Position numbers and translations under genes: made by a program. Positions 33,172 to 41,469 of a stretch of DNA of 64,000 bases are shown in pieces. Source of the stretch: Oscillospiraceae bacterium (GTDB lineage Bacteria > Bacillota > Clostridia > Oscillospirales > UBA644); assembly GCA_015067305.1 (NCBI GenBank), contig SVMT01000004.1:1-64000 (forward strand), in the 5' to 3' direction. The notes below the pieces were generated by a model, which made no database searches, was not told where the DNA came from, and saw only the letters and a list, made by a program, of their open reading frames with translations. Position 1 is the stretch's first letter, and the number at the start of each line of letters is the position of its first letter.

Positions 33172-34497
33172 TTATTTTATCAAAGTGCAAATATCGTATT
33201 TTCTCATTGCTATGCGTGCCACTATTGCGGAGAGGATAAGAATTACGACCGATGTGAGAGCGTAAACGCCAAGGAACTGCCAGAAATAGAACGGCATATT
33301 TATGTAGTACATCATCCATTTCGTTGCGATCAATCCGAGGATCATGGAGCAGGTCAGAATTAAAGCCATTTCCGCAACAATAAACATAACAGCATTTCCA
33401 CGTGTCGCCCCCACCGTAATGTGAATAGCATAGTCTTTCATATTTCGGGAAACTCTGTTCGTGATTGAGATTAAAACTGTAACGACAGCGAAGAACATTA
33501 CAACAAATGTTATTTCAATAAAAAAAGAAGTAACACTTTCTGTTCGAGATTGCCATTTTAAACTTGCCTGACCAACATTATTTAGTTTAACACATTGAGC
33601 CACACCACTATATTCATTTATTATTTTCTGAATTTCAGCAAGAACTTCATTTTCGTATTCAAATGGAATATAAAGCTTCATATCAAACAATGAATATGAA
33701 TAATTTGCATTACGCACTACCGAAAAAACGTGATCATGTTTTTCTTCAAGTTGCAAATACTCGTCCCAAGTCATATAAATAGCAGGAGCTACTATATAGT
33801 TATCCATATCATATACTTTAGTACCACTTCTATCAATAAATGAAGTATCTTCTTCAAGAAAACCTATTACTTCAATCTCATTGACTAAATCTTCATACAT
33901 AACATTTGACTCTATATTTATTATATCACCTATCTTATAATAATCCCTATATTTATAACCTAACAAAACAGGACGCGGTTCTCCCTTAACAAAAACCATA
34001 TCCTCATCGGTAAAATCTCGACCTTCTATAACTCTATAAGATTCTGTCTTGTGAAAATTAGGACTAACAAGGACTGCATAAACATAGTACGTATTGTCTT
34101 TTTCTATATATTCATAATCATAAGGATCAACAAATACTTTAGGATCCCCTTTGAAATTTTCAATTTTAAAATATTGAAATTCTTCACATACATATCTTAA
34201 CTCTTTTATTTTATTTAATTCTTCAATAAATTCCATTGTTTCGGAAGGCAGTTCATCACCAAAATTATTCATCAAATAAATCGGAAACATATCCATGCTA
34301 CCAACAAAATTATAAATTTTATATTCTGAAAAAACCTCATTTTCACCAATCATGCTTCTTCTTTGACTTACGGTATAATAGGAACAAGTATAGCCTTGAA
34401 TCAGAAACAAAAAGGCAAAAAGGATAACGGTTAAGAAAGTCATTGTCCTGTTTTTATCAATATTTTTAACTCCTTCAATTAAGCTTATTTTAAACAT
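33172..34497 (-). CDS. FtsX/MacB-like permease, copy B of a tandem pair
   Basis: 441 aa from ATG 34497 (GAAAGGTGG SD, 8 nt). Same architecture as copy A: N-terminal TM, extracytoplasmic domain about 45-325, three C-terminal TMs. The shared C-terminus ending ARIAMRKYDICTLIK is about 93% identical by eye; the central domain is roughly half identical, and its DNA is more A/T-rich. The two genes plus their upstream regions form a head-to-tail duplication. No partner ATPase is nearby. Confidence 0.8.
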   Translation of the reverse strand: MFKISLIEGVKNIDKNRTMTFLTVILFAFLFLIQGYTCSYYTVSQRRSMIGENEVFSEYKIYNFVGSMDMFPIYLMNNFGDELPSETMEFIEELNKIKELRYVCEEFQYFKIENFKGDPKVFVDPYDYEYIEKDNTYYVYAVLVSPNFHKTESYRVIEGRDFTDEDMVFVKGEPRPVLLGYKYRDYYKIGDIINIESNVMYEDLVNEIEVIGFLEEDTSFIDRSGTKVYDMDNYIVAPAIYMTWDEYLQLEEKHDHVFSVVRNANYSYSLFDMKLYIPFEYENEVLAEIQKIINEYSGVAQCVKLNNVGQASLKWQSRTESVTSFFIEITFVVMFFAVVTVLISITNRVSRNMKDYAIHITVGATRGNAVMFIVAEMALILTCSMILGLIATKWMMYYINMPFYFWQFLGVYALTSVVILILSAIVARIAMRKYDICTLIK

Positions 34498-34540
34498 ATT
34501 ATTTCCCACCTTTCATTGTTGGATATTATTTTTATCCCTT

Positions 34541-34614
34541 ACATCTAACTAATACAACGCAAAATGAGAAAACCCTCAAAAAAAATTATGAGTTTACAAA
34601 TTGTTCAAAATATA
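34541..34614. repeat. duplicated upstream region, copy B
   Basis: Near-identical partner of 33087-33160 in the same position relative to the downstream permease start; contains the same putative promoter. Confidence 0.8.
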
Positions 34615-34635
34615 AAGTGTGTATTGCAAAAAGAA

Positions 34636-34664
34636 ACAGCTACCGCCGATGAAGCGATAGCTGT
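34636..34664 (-). terminator. terminator of the VanZ-ABC-GntR operon
   Basis: Minus strand: 11-bp stem ACAGCTATCGC/GCGGTAGCTGT (one G-U), then TTCTTTTT; 5 bp after the GntR stop. Confidence 0.88.
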
Positions 34665-34669
34665 CGTTT

Positions 34670-35029
34670 TTAATTTGCTTTTGTTATGATCTCTATAAGT
34701 TTTTCTTTTGAGATGCCCGGCATCAGGAGTTTTTTGACCGTTTCTTCAAATTCAGGGAGATTTTGCTCTGCGCGGGCTTTTATTATTTCCGTAGCATTTG
34801 CAGAGACATAACAGCCTCTTCCTGCCGCTGATACGATCAATCCTGAACTGTCAAGGGCTGAATATGCTTTTGCTATGGTGTTGGGATTTACCCCCACAGA
34901 TTCTGTCAGCTCTCGTATTGACGGTAATTTGTCGCCGTTTTTGAGTATTCCGAGTCTGATGTATTCTTCTATTTGATGCTCGATCTGTTCAAAGATCGGT
35001 GTTCTGCTCTGGAAGTCGACAGTAAACAT
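34670..35029 (-). CDS. GntR-family repressor, YtrA type
   Basis: 119 aa, the short YtrA subclass: an N-terminal winged helix (FEQIEHQIEEYIRLGILKNGDKLPSIRELTESVGVNPNTIAKAYSAL, quoted in part) followed by only about 45 residues, without a large effector domain. YtrA-type regulators are cotranscribed with ABC transporters and repress their own operon. The 25-bp palindrome at 39328-39352 is the likely operator. SD AGGAGG before ATG 35029. Last gene of the operon. Confidence 0.88.
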   Translation of the reverse strand: MFTVDFQSRTPIFEQIEHQIEEYIRLGILKNGDKLPSIRELTESVGVNPNTIAKAYSALDSSGLIVSAAGRGCYVSANATEIIKARAEQNLPEFEETVKKLLMPGISKEKLIEIITKAN

Positions 35030-35044
35030 TCTTATCAGCCTCCT

Positions 35045-37843
35045 TTACTGTGAAACGATCGCTTGTTTGAGAATTTCGCAGGCTCTGCGGTTTAACCTTA
35101 AATTAACGTTTTCTTCATCACCGTTGGAGTATTTGATAAATGCGTCAAAGCTATATTCGTAGTCATAGTAGTAAGAAACAGATTCTTTATAGTAATCATA
35201 GCTGTCGGAAGATATTGAAATTCCGATAGAGTTGGGATTCGTGTTGATGTAACCGTATTTTTCGGTATAGAAATCTGCTCCTGTGGAATATTGGAGATGC
35301 TCAAAAAGAACTGCTTGAGTCAGTATCCTGAATATTTCGCTGTCATCTTTTTGGAAAGTCAACTCTTTGTTGAAATCATAATGATAGAATCTGATCTCAA
35401 CGATATCTTCGCATTTCTCTCTCTCATTGATATAAACATCAAGGAATGTTTCAAAGGAGTCATCCAGAATAAAGGATATGGATTCAAGGTGCATTGAATC
35501 ATCGAAGAGCGATTCTTCCGGAACCCAATAGTTTACGTAAGCTTTGAAAAGTTCCATGGGAATGGTATCTTTCGTATACTTAGTGAGGAAAAGCTCTTTT
35601 ATCCTCGGCAGATTTCCTCTCAATTCGGCAAGTCCTGCTTCCTTATTTGAGGGGGCGAGATGGTTCAGTACCATAGTTCCGTATTGATAGCATCCGTAGC
35701 CCGCGCTTTCTGCTTTTGTTGCAATGATGCCGCAGATATAGTCTGCATATTTCTCGATGATCGGTTCGAGATCTCTTTCATAGTTGAGAATAAAGTATGA
35801 ATCTCTGCCTCTGTGATCTACTGAGAATATTACGGAATTATCGTAAATTATCTCTTTGTCGAGGGTGTTTACGGTAAGTTCCCTGAACTCTTTTGAAAGA
35901 ACAGCCGGCATATTCATCAGCACGTTTTCAAGGTTCAGTATCTGTTCTTCGCTGAGATTTATTGAACCGATGGGGAAGAAAGTCGCATTATCCTGTTTTA
36001 CTGCAAGATACATTGTTTCATCGTCGAAAGAGTGGATTATTTCTTCAAAATTCTTGGTCGCATAGGGGATCTCGGTCGCAGAGAGATAATACATTCCGTT
36101 TGCGTATTTTATCTCCGCCATAACCATTTTTGTGTTATTGTCACCGAATTTGTCTCCCTCGGATGTGATCCAATAATTGTTTATAAACGCATTATCGATC
36201 TTGTTTTTGTAGATAGTATTGCAGGGCGTTTCAAGTAGTTTTTCCTCAAATTCCTTGCGCAACTCTTTGACTTTGGATTTTTTGCTAAGAGTCGTCATAT
36301 AAGTCTTGTTGCTGTTTATACTTGTGTTTGAGTATGCAAGCAGAATGTCGGATTTCACGTGCTTTGAAAGTCCGGGATAAACGATCAATGATCTCTTTAT
36401 ATCGGGGTTATCGTCGATGTAATCATATATTGCAAGAGTAGCGGCTCCGCCCACACTCTTTTTTGCAAAATACGTTTTACCGTTTGCAGTGACTTCCATC
36501 CACAAAAAGCCACCGTAATCTTCATTTCCGTTTCCTACGATTTTTGAGATCAGGTCTTTATCCGTGATCGTTACGGGAACATTGTGCTTTCTTACATTTT
36601 CATCGCTGTAAGGAGTCACATTCAACGGTTCCATGTAAATGGTTATCTGGGAAATATCGTTCTTGTTTATTTTTATGGGTTCGGCAGCATCGTATGAATT
36701 GATAACAAATCCCAAAGATACGCCGAAAACAAGAGATATAACGCATATTACAGCATAGGTTATAAGTGATTTCCCGATACCTTTTACGCCTTTTCTCAAA
36801 ATAAGATCGGCTATTATATAACCTACTGTTATGATAACGAAAAGGGTAATGAATATCTCGCTGAATATAGAGCCGTCATTGTGGAAGAGCTCCACAAGGA
36901 AGGTTATGATGGGAATGAAAATTGTAGCTCGGATAACAAGACCGAAATTTTCGTTTATGAAAGGTCTTTCTACATTTTCCATTTTGTATTTTGAGAATAT
37001 TTCTATACCGACTATAGCATAAACAACGATAAGACCTAATGTGTAGAGCATTGCAGGGGTGTCTGTAAATCTGGTTACCAGTCCACTGTATTCCGCCACA
37101 TTATTGCTGAGAAGTGCAATAAATAATGGGAAGGGGGATGTTCCGATATTTATGGGGAAGATCAGGTTGCTTACTTCAGGACCATGAAGTACCAGATAAT
37201 TTTTGCCGAGTTCACTTCCTGTTGCAAAAGTTGAATCAACAAACATAAATGCAGGGAACTGGAATATCATAAGCAATGCCGTTGGTACAAGGAACATTCC
37301 TACCGCCGTGAAAAGCTGTGCTGGTACTGTACCCGTAAGGGTTGCCGCTGTTGCAGTTATTGTATATACCTGCATGAAACCGAGAAGCAAGAACAGGAAT
37401 ATCTTTATAAAGGCATCAAATGCAACGATCTGAGGTATTCCTGAACTGTTCATGATGTTTATGTTCAGAATTGAAACGAGCATCATTATCAGTATCATAG
37501 CTGCTGAGTATATCAGCGCAATGAACATATTTGTCAGATAATATTCCCGTTTAGTCACAGGGGCTGCTGCGAAAAGGTCAGAAGCATTTTTCTTGTGCAT
37601 AAATGAGAATAGATAAAGAGCCATCAGCACAGGATATATATACATAAATATCCAGCTTGGGAAAAGTATATGGTAATCTGATATTACATAGGTCATATCG
37701 TTATATGAATTTGATGCGAAAATAAGATTCATTACGAATGTAACCGCAACTCCCACAAGGGTCATTATTATAGCATAGGGGAGCATCTGTTTTGATTTGA
37801 AAAGAAAATAACGCTTATTTATCAGAGAGTTCGCCAAACGCAT
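35045..37843 (-). CDS. large ABC-2-type permease with extracytoplasmic C-terminal domain
   Basis: 932 aa from ATG 37843, which has GGAGG at 9-nt spacing; a TTG 39 bp upstream is also open but lacks an SD. The N-terminal half has at least ten hydrophobic helices (starting LPYAIIMTLVGVAVTFVMNLIF), including FMHKKNASDLFAAAPVTKREYYLTNM, the conserved cytoplasmic motif of ABC-2 permeases from YtrC-like systems. After a TM near 380-400 comes a soluble region of about 530 residues without recognisable catalytic motifs, probably outside the membrane. It overlaps the ATPase gene by 29 bp. Probably exports, or senses, cell-wall-active compounds; this is inference. Confidence 0.82.
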   Translation of the reverse strand: MRLANSLINKRYFLFKSKQMLPYAIIMTLVGVAVTFVMNLIFASNSYNDMTYVISDYHILFPSWIFMYIYPVLMALYLFSFMHKKNASDLFAAAPVTKREYYLTNMFIALIYSAAMILIMMLVSILNINIMNSSGIPQIVAFDAFIKIFLFLLLGFMQVYTITATAATLTGTVPAQLFTAVGMFLVPTALLMIFQFPAFMFVDSTFATGSELGKNYLVLHGPEVSNLIFPINIGTSPFPLFIALLSNNVAEYSGLVTRFTDTPAMLYTLGLIVVYAIVGIEIFSKYKMENVERPFINENFGLVIRATIFIPIITFLVELFHNDGSIFSEIFITLFVIITVGYIIADLILRKGVKGIGKSLITYAVICVISLVFGVSLGFVINSYDAAEPIKINKNDISQITIYMEPLNVTPYSDENVRKHNVPVTITDKDLISKIVGNGNEDYGGFLWMEVTANGKTYFAKKSVGGAATLAIYDYIDDNPDIKRSLIVYPGLSKHVKSDILLAYSNTSINSNKTYMTTLSKKSKVKELRKEFEEKLLETPCNTIYKNKIDNAFINNYWITSEGDKFGDNNTKMVMAEIKYANGMYYLSATEIPYATKNFEEIIHSFDDETMYLAVKQDNATFFPIGSINLSEEQILNLENVLMNMPAVLSKEFRELTVNTLDKEIIYDNSVIFSVDHRGRDSYFILNYERDLEPIIEKYADYICGIIATKAESAGYGCYQYGTMVLNHLAPSNKEAGLAELRGNLPRIKELFLTKYTKDTIPMELFKAYVNYWVPEESLFDDSMHLESISFILDDSFETFLDVYINEREKCEDIVEIRFYHYDFNKELTFQKDDSEIFRILTQAVLFEHLQYSTGADFYTEKYGYINTNPNSIGISISSDSYDYYKESVSYYYDYEYSFDAFIKYSNGDEENVNLRLNRRACEILKQAIVSQ

Positions 37844-38717
37844 AACCCAAAACCTCCATTTCGTAGATAAATACTTCTTCAAGTGTCAGCGGCAGAATGT
37901 CAAGGAACAAAGGATTCAGTTCACGCATTTTTGCAGCAGTTGAAACGGAATCTCCTTTGATTATGAGCGTTGCCACAGAGCCTGCTTTTTTGAAACTCAT
38001 TACATCGAAATTCTTGAATTTACTTTCATCATAATCTTCGCTGAAACCTGTCTGAATTTTGAAAACATTACTCTTGATGTCGTTGATATCTCCCTCAAAC
38101 ATGATACCGCCTTTGTACAGTACGCCGAGGTGGTCACAGATATCTTCAAGCTCTCTCAGGTTGTGCGAGGTCAGAACTATCGTGGCACCCCTGTCTGCGA
38201 TTTCCGCATAGAGGAGTTTTTTCATGTGGTTACGAACTACGGGGTCAAGACCGTCAAATGTTTCGTCGAAAAGGTAGTAATCTCCTTTGCACGCCAGAGC
38301 GCAAAGCATTATTGCCTGGCGTTTCATCCCCTTTGAGTAGTTAGCGAATTTGTCATCAAGCTTGAGCGATAGTATTTCGAGGTTCTTTTCAAAATACTCG
38401 TGGTCAAAGCTTCCGTACAGTGCTTCATACATTGCAGCTTGTTTTCTTACGGTTATACCTTGCGGAATGTAAAATTCATCTGCTACGAAAATTATTTTCT
38501 TTTTGATCTCGTTGTTTTCGTAGACTTCTTTACCGTTGATATTCAGGAATCCCGAATCAGGATAATAAACACCGCTTATAAGTCTCAAAAACGTACTTTT
38601 ACCGGCACCGTTAGCACCGATCAACCCGTAGATTGAGCCGTCCTTAATGGTGCAATTCATGTCTTTCAGAACTTCTTTGTCGCCAAAGTTTTTGCATAGC
38701 TGTTTAGCTTCGATCAT
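37815..38717 (-). CDS. ABC transporter ATP-binding protein (YtrB-like)
   Basis: 300 aa. Walker A GLIGANGAGKSTFLRLI, a Q-loop region VADEFYIPQGIT, a degenerate signature NYSKGMKRQAIML, Walker B DYYLFDETFDGLD and the switch His in LTSHNLRELED. The C-terminal 80 residues are an extra domain ending EMEVLGYAFGELSDK. It partners the large permease. The start overlaps the vanZ-like stop by 1 bp (TAATG), with GGAGG upstream. Confidence 0.93.
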   Translation of the reverse strand: MIEAKQLCKNFGDKEVLKDMNCTIKDGSIYGLIGANGAGKSTFLRLISGVYYPDSGFLNINGKEVYENNEIKKKIIFVADEFYIPQGITVRKQAAMYEALYGSFDHEYFEKNLEILSLKLDDKFANYSKGMKRQAIMLCALACKGDYYLFDETFDGLDPVVRNHMKKLLYAEIADRGATIVLTSHNLRELEDICDHLGVLYKGGIMFEGDINDIKSNVFKIQTGFSEDYDESKFKNFDVMSFKKAGSVATLIIKGDSVSTAAKMRELNPLFLDILPLTLEEVFIYEMEVLGYAFGELSDK

Positions 38718-39316
38718 TAAGCATTCCTCCTTAATTTGAATCTGTCATATGTTTTCTTAAGTATTTTTTCTGATAATTTGTATATGAAAAAGCCAATTAT
38801 TGAGCCTGATGTATTTAACCAAAGGTCGTCAATGTCTGTACTTCTTGCTTGCGGAAGCTGACATATTTCTATGAAAAGTGATATTCCGAATCCTATCATA
38901 GCTGTTTTGAAAAGACTTTGTTTTTGCCAGAGAAGGCAGATCAAAAATCCTATTGGAATAAATATACAGATGTTGCCCAAGAAATTTATTATAAAATACA
39001 TCCAGTAATGATTGTTGATACATTCATTCCAAGTGTCAACAAAAACTTTTCCGGGAATCAGATTTATTTCACCTTTAAGACCTTGATTTACGATTCCTAT
39101 TCCGTGGACTCTTATTTCCAATGCTGGAATGATTGTCTGTGATGCAAGTCCTACAAGATATAAAAAGAATAAATGTATTCCTGTTTCATGCAGAAATGTC
39201 GTTCTCTTTGATAGACCTCTTACATGGACTATTATCATTCTTGTTAGAAATATTATCGGTAATGCAATGACCATGTATGGTATCATATTCAGTATGTAAT
39301 CAATTATTTTGCTCAT
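38717..39316 (-). CDS. VanZ-family membrane protein
   Basis: 199 aa from ATG 39316 (GGAGG, 4-nt spacing). About four or five TMs; VanZ-type motifs are IINFLGNICIFIPIGFLICLLW, GFGISLFIEICQLPQARSTDIDDLWLNTSGSIIGF. VanZ itself gives low-level teicoplanin resistance; other members are of unknown function. It is the first gene of an operon with an ABC transporter and its YtrA-like repressor, which suggests an envelope-antibiotic response; that is inference. Confidence 0.88.
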   Translation of the reverse strand: MSKIIDYILNMIPYMVIALPIIFLTRMIIVHVRGLSKRTTFLHETGIHLFFLYLVGLASQTIIPALEIRVHGIGIVNQGLKGEINLIPGKVFVDTWNECINNHYWMYFIINFLGNICIFIPIGFLICLLWQKQSLFKTAMIGFGISLFIEICQLPQARSTDIDDLWLNTSGSIIGFFIYKLSEKILKKTYDRFKLRRNA

Positions 39317-39327
39317 GTTACCTCCAA

Positions 39328-39352
39328 ACTGTACTATCTGTAATAGTACAGT
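39328..39352 (-). promoter_or_regulatory. palindromic operator for the YtrA-like repressor
   Basis: Perfect 10-bp arms ACTGTACTAT/ATAGTACAGT around 5 bp. It lies 1 bp from the -10 box, over the start site, and immediately upstream of the SD. Confidence 0.8.
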
Positions 39353-39353
39353 T

Positions 39354-39382
39354 ATTATACCATATATATACTCATTTGTCAA
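39354..39382 (-). promoter_or_regulatory. promoter of VanZ-ABC-GntR operon
   Basis: Minus strand: TTGACA, 17 bp, TATAAT; full consensus. Confidence 0.88.
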
Positions 39383-39430
39383 TACGTTTAATAGCATTAT
39401 AAGGAATATTAATAAATTCTTAAATAATAA

Positions 39431-39453
39431 AAGTCGCCGAAGATCAGCGACTT
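39431..39453 (-). terminator. small terminator after the 40-aa ORF
   Basis: Seven-bp stem AAGTCGC/GCGACTT, 9-nt loop, minus-strand tail TTTATTATTT; 12 bp after the ORF stop. Confidence 0.6.
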
Positions 39454-39464
39454 ATAAGTAATAT

Positions 39465-39587
39465 TCAGGGACCTAGGATCCAAAAATAAGAATTGCCGAC
39501 GGGGCGATTTTCGAGCCATTTATCAACGAATTCAAAAAAACCGTCCTCGTCAGAATTGTCATCAAGGTGATACTGTAATATAGACAT
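39465..39587 (-). CDS. possible 40-aa acidic small protein
   Basis: ATG to TGA, 40 codons. The peptide is acidic and aromatic (YHLDDNSDEDGFFEFVDKWL in the first half). A terminator-like hairpin follows, which argues for transcription in this direction. Against it, no clear SD is seen (AATTAAA before the ATG). It could be a real small gene or the tail of a lost gene. Function unknown. Confidence 0.4.
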   Translation of the reverse strand: MSILQYHLDDNSDEDGFFEFVDKWLENRPVGNSYFWILGP

Positions 39588-39687
39588 TTTAATTTATGTT
39601 TTGTTCCATATGGAATTGGGTATCTGTGAATTTTTTCTTTCGGATTTGTATATAGATATAAAGAGACTAAATTCTGAGGTGATCTTT

Positions 39688-40368
39688 ATGTTTGAAAACA
39701 TATTTAATGTGTTTTTCCTTATTCTTCATGTAGCAAATTCGGGCTCATTTCCAAAGCCGTTGTCCGCGGCACAGGAAAGGGAATACATATTAAAAATGCG
39801 TGAAGGGGACCAGTCCGCAAGGGCAGTTCTGATTGAACGAAATCTGCGTCTTGTGGCTCATATAGCAAAAAAATACTATCAGACAAATGCTGACCAGGAC
39901 GATCTTATATCAATCGGTTCTATCGGTCTTATCAAGGCGGTTGACAGTTTCAAAAGCGATAAACAGACACGCCTTGCCACATATGCCGCACGTTGTATAG
40001 AAAATGAGATCCTGATGTATTTTCGTAGCCGTAAAAAGTTGCAGAATGATGTCTCCATAAATGAAGAAATAGACTGTGATAAGGACGGTAATTCTCTTTC
40101 TCTTATGGATATAATTTCTGAAGAAGGAAATATTCTCGATTCAATTTACGGCAAAGTTCGCACTGAGCGTCTGATTTCTGCTATAAAAACTGAACTTGAA
40201 GATAGAGAAAAAGAAATAATACTTCTCCGTTACGGACTTTCGGAACCTGCTCTTACGCAACGGGAAACGGCTGAACGTTTGGGAATATCACGTTCTTATG
40301 TTTCACGAATAGAGAAAAAAGCTTTGGAAAAACTTCGTGCCAGCCTTGAGGATATCAGAGAAGAGTAA
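39688..40368 (+). CDS. sigK: sporulation sigma factor pro-sigma-K
   Basis: 226 aa from ATG 39688 (SD GAGGTGAT); an upstream TTG-started extension lacks an SD. The N-terminus is a hydrophobic pro-sequence (MFENIFNVFFLILHVANS) followed by FPKPLSAAQEREY, matching pro-sigma-K, which is cleaved by SpoIVFB in the mother cell. Region 2: IERNLRLVAHIAKKYY, DLISIGSIGLIKAVDSF, LATYAARCIENEILM; region 4: REKEIILLRYGL and GISRSYVSRIEKKALEKL. The gene is uninterrupted (no skin element). It should direct late mother-cell transcription (coat and cortex). Confidence 0.93.
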   Translation: MFENIFNVFFLILHVANSGSFPKPLSAAQEREYILKMREGDQSARAVLIERNLRLVAHIAKKYYQTNADQDDLISIGSIGLIKAVDSFKSDKQTRLATYAARCIENEILMYFRSRKKLQNDVSINEEIDCDKDGNSLSLMDIISEEGNILDSIYGKVRTERLISAIKTELEDREKEIILLRYGLSEPALTQRETAERLGISRSYVSRIEKKALEKLRASLEDIREE

Positions 40369-40420
40369 TATGATTGACAAAATACGACCGAAATGGTTCA
40401 AATATTTACCGCTGAGTGTA

Positions 40421-40443
40421 AAAAAATACAGACCGTATTTTTT
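40421..40443 (+). terminator. terminator of sigK
   Basis: Nine-bp stem AAAAAATAC/GTATTTTTT with a 5-nt loop, T6 within the 3' arm. Confidence 0.6.
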
Positions 40444-40499
40444 GTATAGTTCTGCGGGAAAAAGAATATGAACTTAAATTAAAAAATTGTGTTTGCGTA

Positions 40500-40528
40500 T
40501 AGACTTTTTCGGGAAAATGTGCTATAAT
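40500..40528 (+). promoter_or_regulatory. promoter of degV-like gene
   Basis: TAGACT, 17 bp, TATAAT, 45 bp before the start codon. Confidence 0.6.
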
Positions 40529-40573
40529 ATATAGGAATACATTTTTGAGGTATATCATATTGGAGGTAAAACA

Positions 40574-41422
40574 TTGAGTAAGATCATAATTTCTTCAGAT
40601 TCCTGCTGTGATATAGGCAGGGAATTAGCTGAAAAAAGAGATGTAAAAATATTACCGCTTATTGTAACTATGGGTGAAGATTCTTTTATTGACGGTGTTA
40701 CTGCTGAACCTGCCGATATTTATAAATTCGTTTCCGAAACAGGCATTCTTCCTAAGACTGCGGCAAGAAGCGTTGCTGATTTTGAGGAGTATTTCAAAGA
40801 ATTGACTGCTGACGGAAGTGAAGTGGTTCATATAAGCCTCAGTAACTGTCTATCAAGCACCATTGACCATGCGATTATCGCTGCTGAAAATATTCCCGGA
40901 GTTCATATTGTTGACTCTCTGAATCTTTCAACGGGTATCGGTTTGCTTGTTCTTATGGCTGCTGATCTTCGTGATGAAGGTAGATCTGCCGAAGAGATCG
41001 TTAATGTTCTTAATGCTACAGTTCCCAATGTCAGTGCAAGCTTTGTCGTAGAAAGACTTGATTATCTTTATAAAGGCGGAAGATGTTCTGCAGTTTCTGC
41101 TTTGGGTGCAAATCTTCTTAAACTCCGTCCTTGCATTGAAGTTAATGAAGGTAAGATGGGCGTAGGCAAAAAGTACCGTGGATCAATGAAGAATGTCCTT
41201 GCTAATTATATTTCAGATCTGCTTAACCAGCCTGAACTTAAAGTTTCCGGAAAACGTGTCTTTATTACACATACAGCAATGAGTGACGATCTGGACAAGT
41301 ATTGCGAAGAACTCGTCAAGGAAACAGGTCTTTTCGATGAGGTCATAAATACAACAGCAGGCGGCACTGTCACATCACATTGCGGACCTAATACTTTGGG
41401 CGTACTTTTTATTAAAGAATAA
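40574..41422 (+). CDS. DegV-family fatty-acid-binding protein
   Basis: 282 aa. A cytosolic fatty-acid-binding (FakB-like) fold: N-terminal IIISSDSCCDIGRELAEK, the glycine/serine loop VVHISLSNCLSSTIDHA, VVERLDYLYKGGRCSAVSALGANLL and C-terminal TTAGGTVTSHCGPNTLGVLF. FakB proteins present fatty acids to a kinase (FakA), which is not in the window. TTG is the start, with GGAGGT at 6-nt spacing; no ATG is available. Confidence 0.9.
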   Translation: MSKIIISSDSCCDIGRELAEKRDVKILPLIVTMGEDSFIDGVTAEPADIYKFVSETGILPKTAARSVADFEEYFKELTADGSEVVHISLSNCLSSTIDHAIIAAENIPGVHIVDSLNLSTGIGLLVLMAADLRDEGRSAEEIVNVLNATVPNVSASFVVERLDYLYKGGRCSAVSALGANLLKLRPCIEVNEGKMGVGKKYRGSMKNVLANYISDLLNQPELKVSGKRVFITHTAMSDDLDKYCEELVKETGLFDEVINTTAGGTVTSHCGPNTLGVLFIKE

Positions 41423-41469
41423 TAAAATAAATATATATTGAATTATATAATGAAGAAGGTATACACAAC

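Noticed and set aside
37844-37882. N-terminal 13-codon extension of the large permease
   Set aside because: The TTG start has no SD, whereas ATG 37843 has GGAGG at 9 nt.
39398-39688. Skin-like element or recombinase near sigK
   Set aside because: The sigK frame is continuous from pro-sequence to region 4 and no recombinase fragment is present.
40371-40472. 33-codon basic ORF directly after sigK
   Set aside because: It runs through the sigK terminator hairpin and has only a poor SD (AGAAGAG); probably chance.
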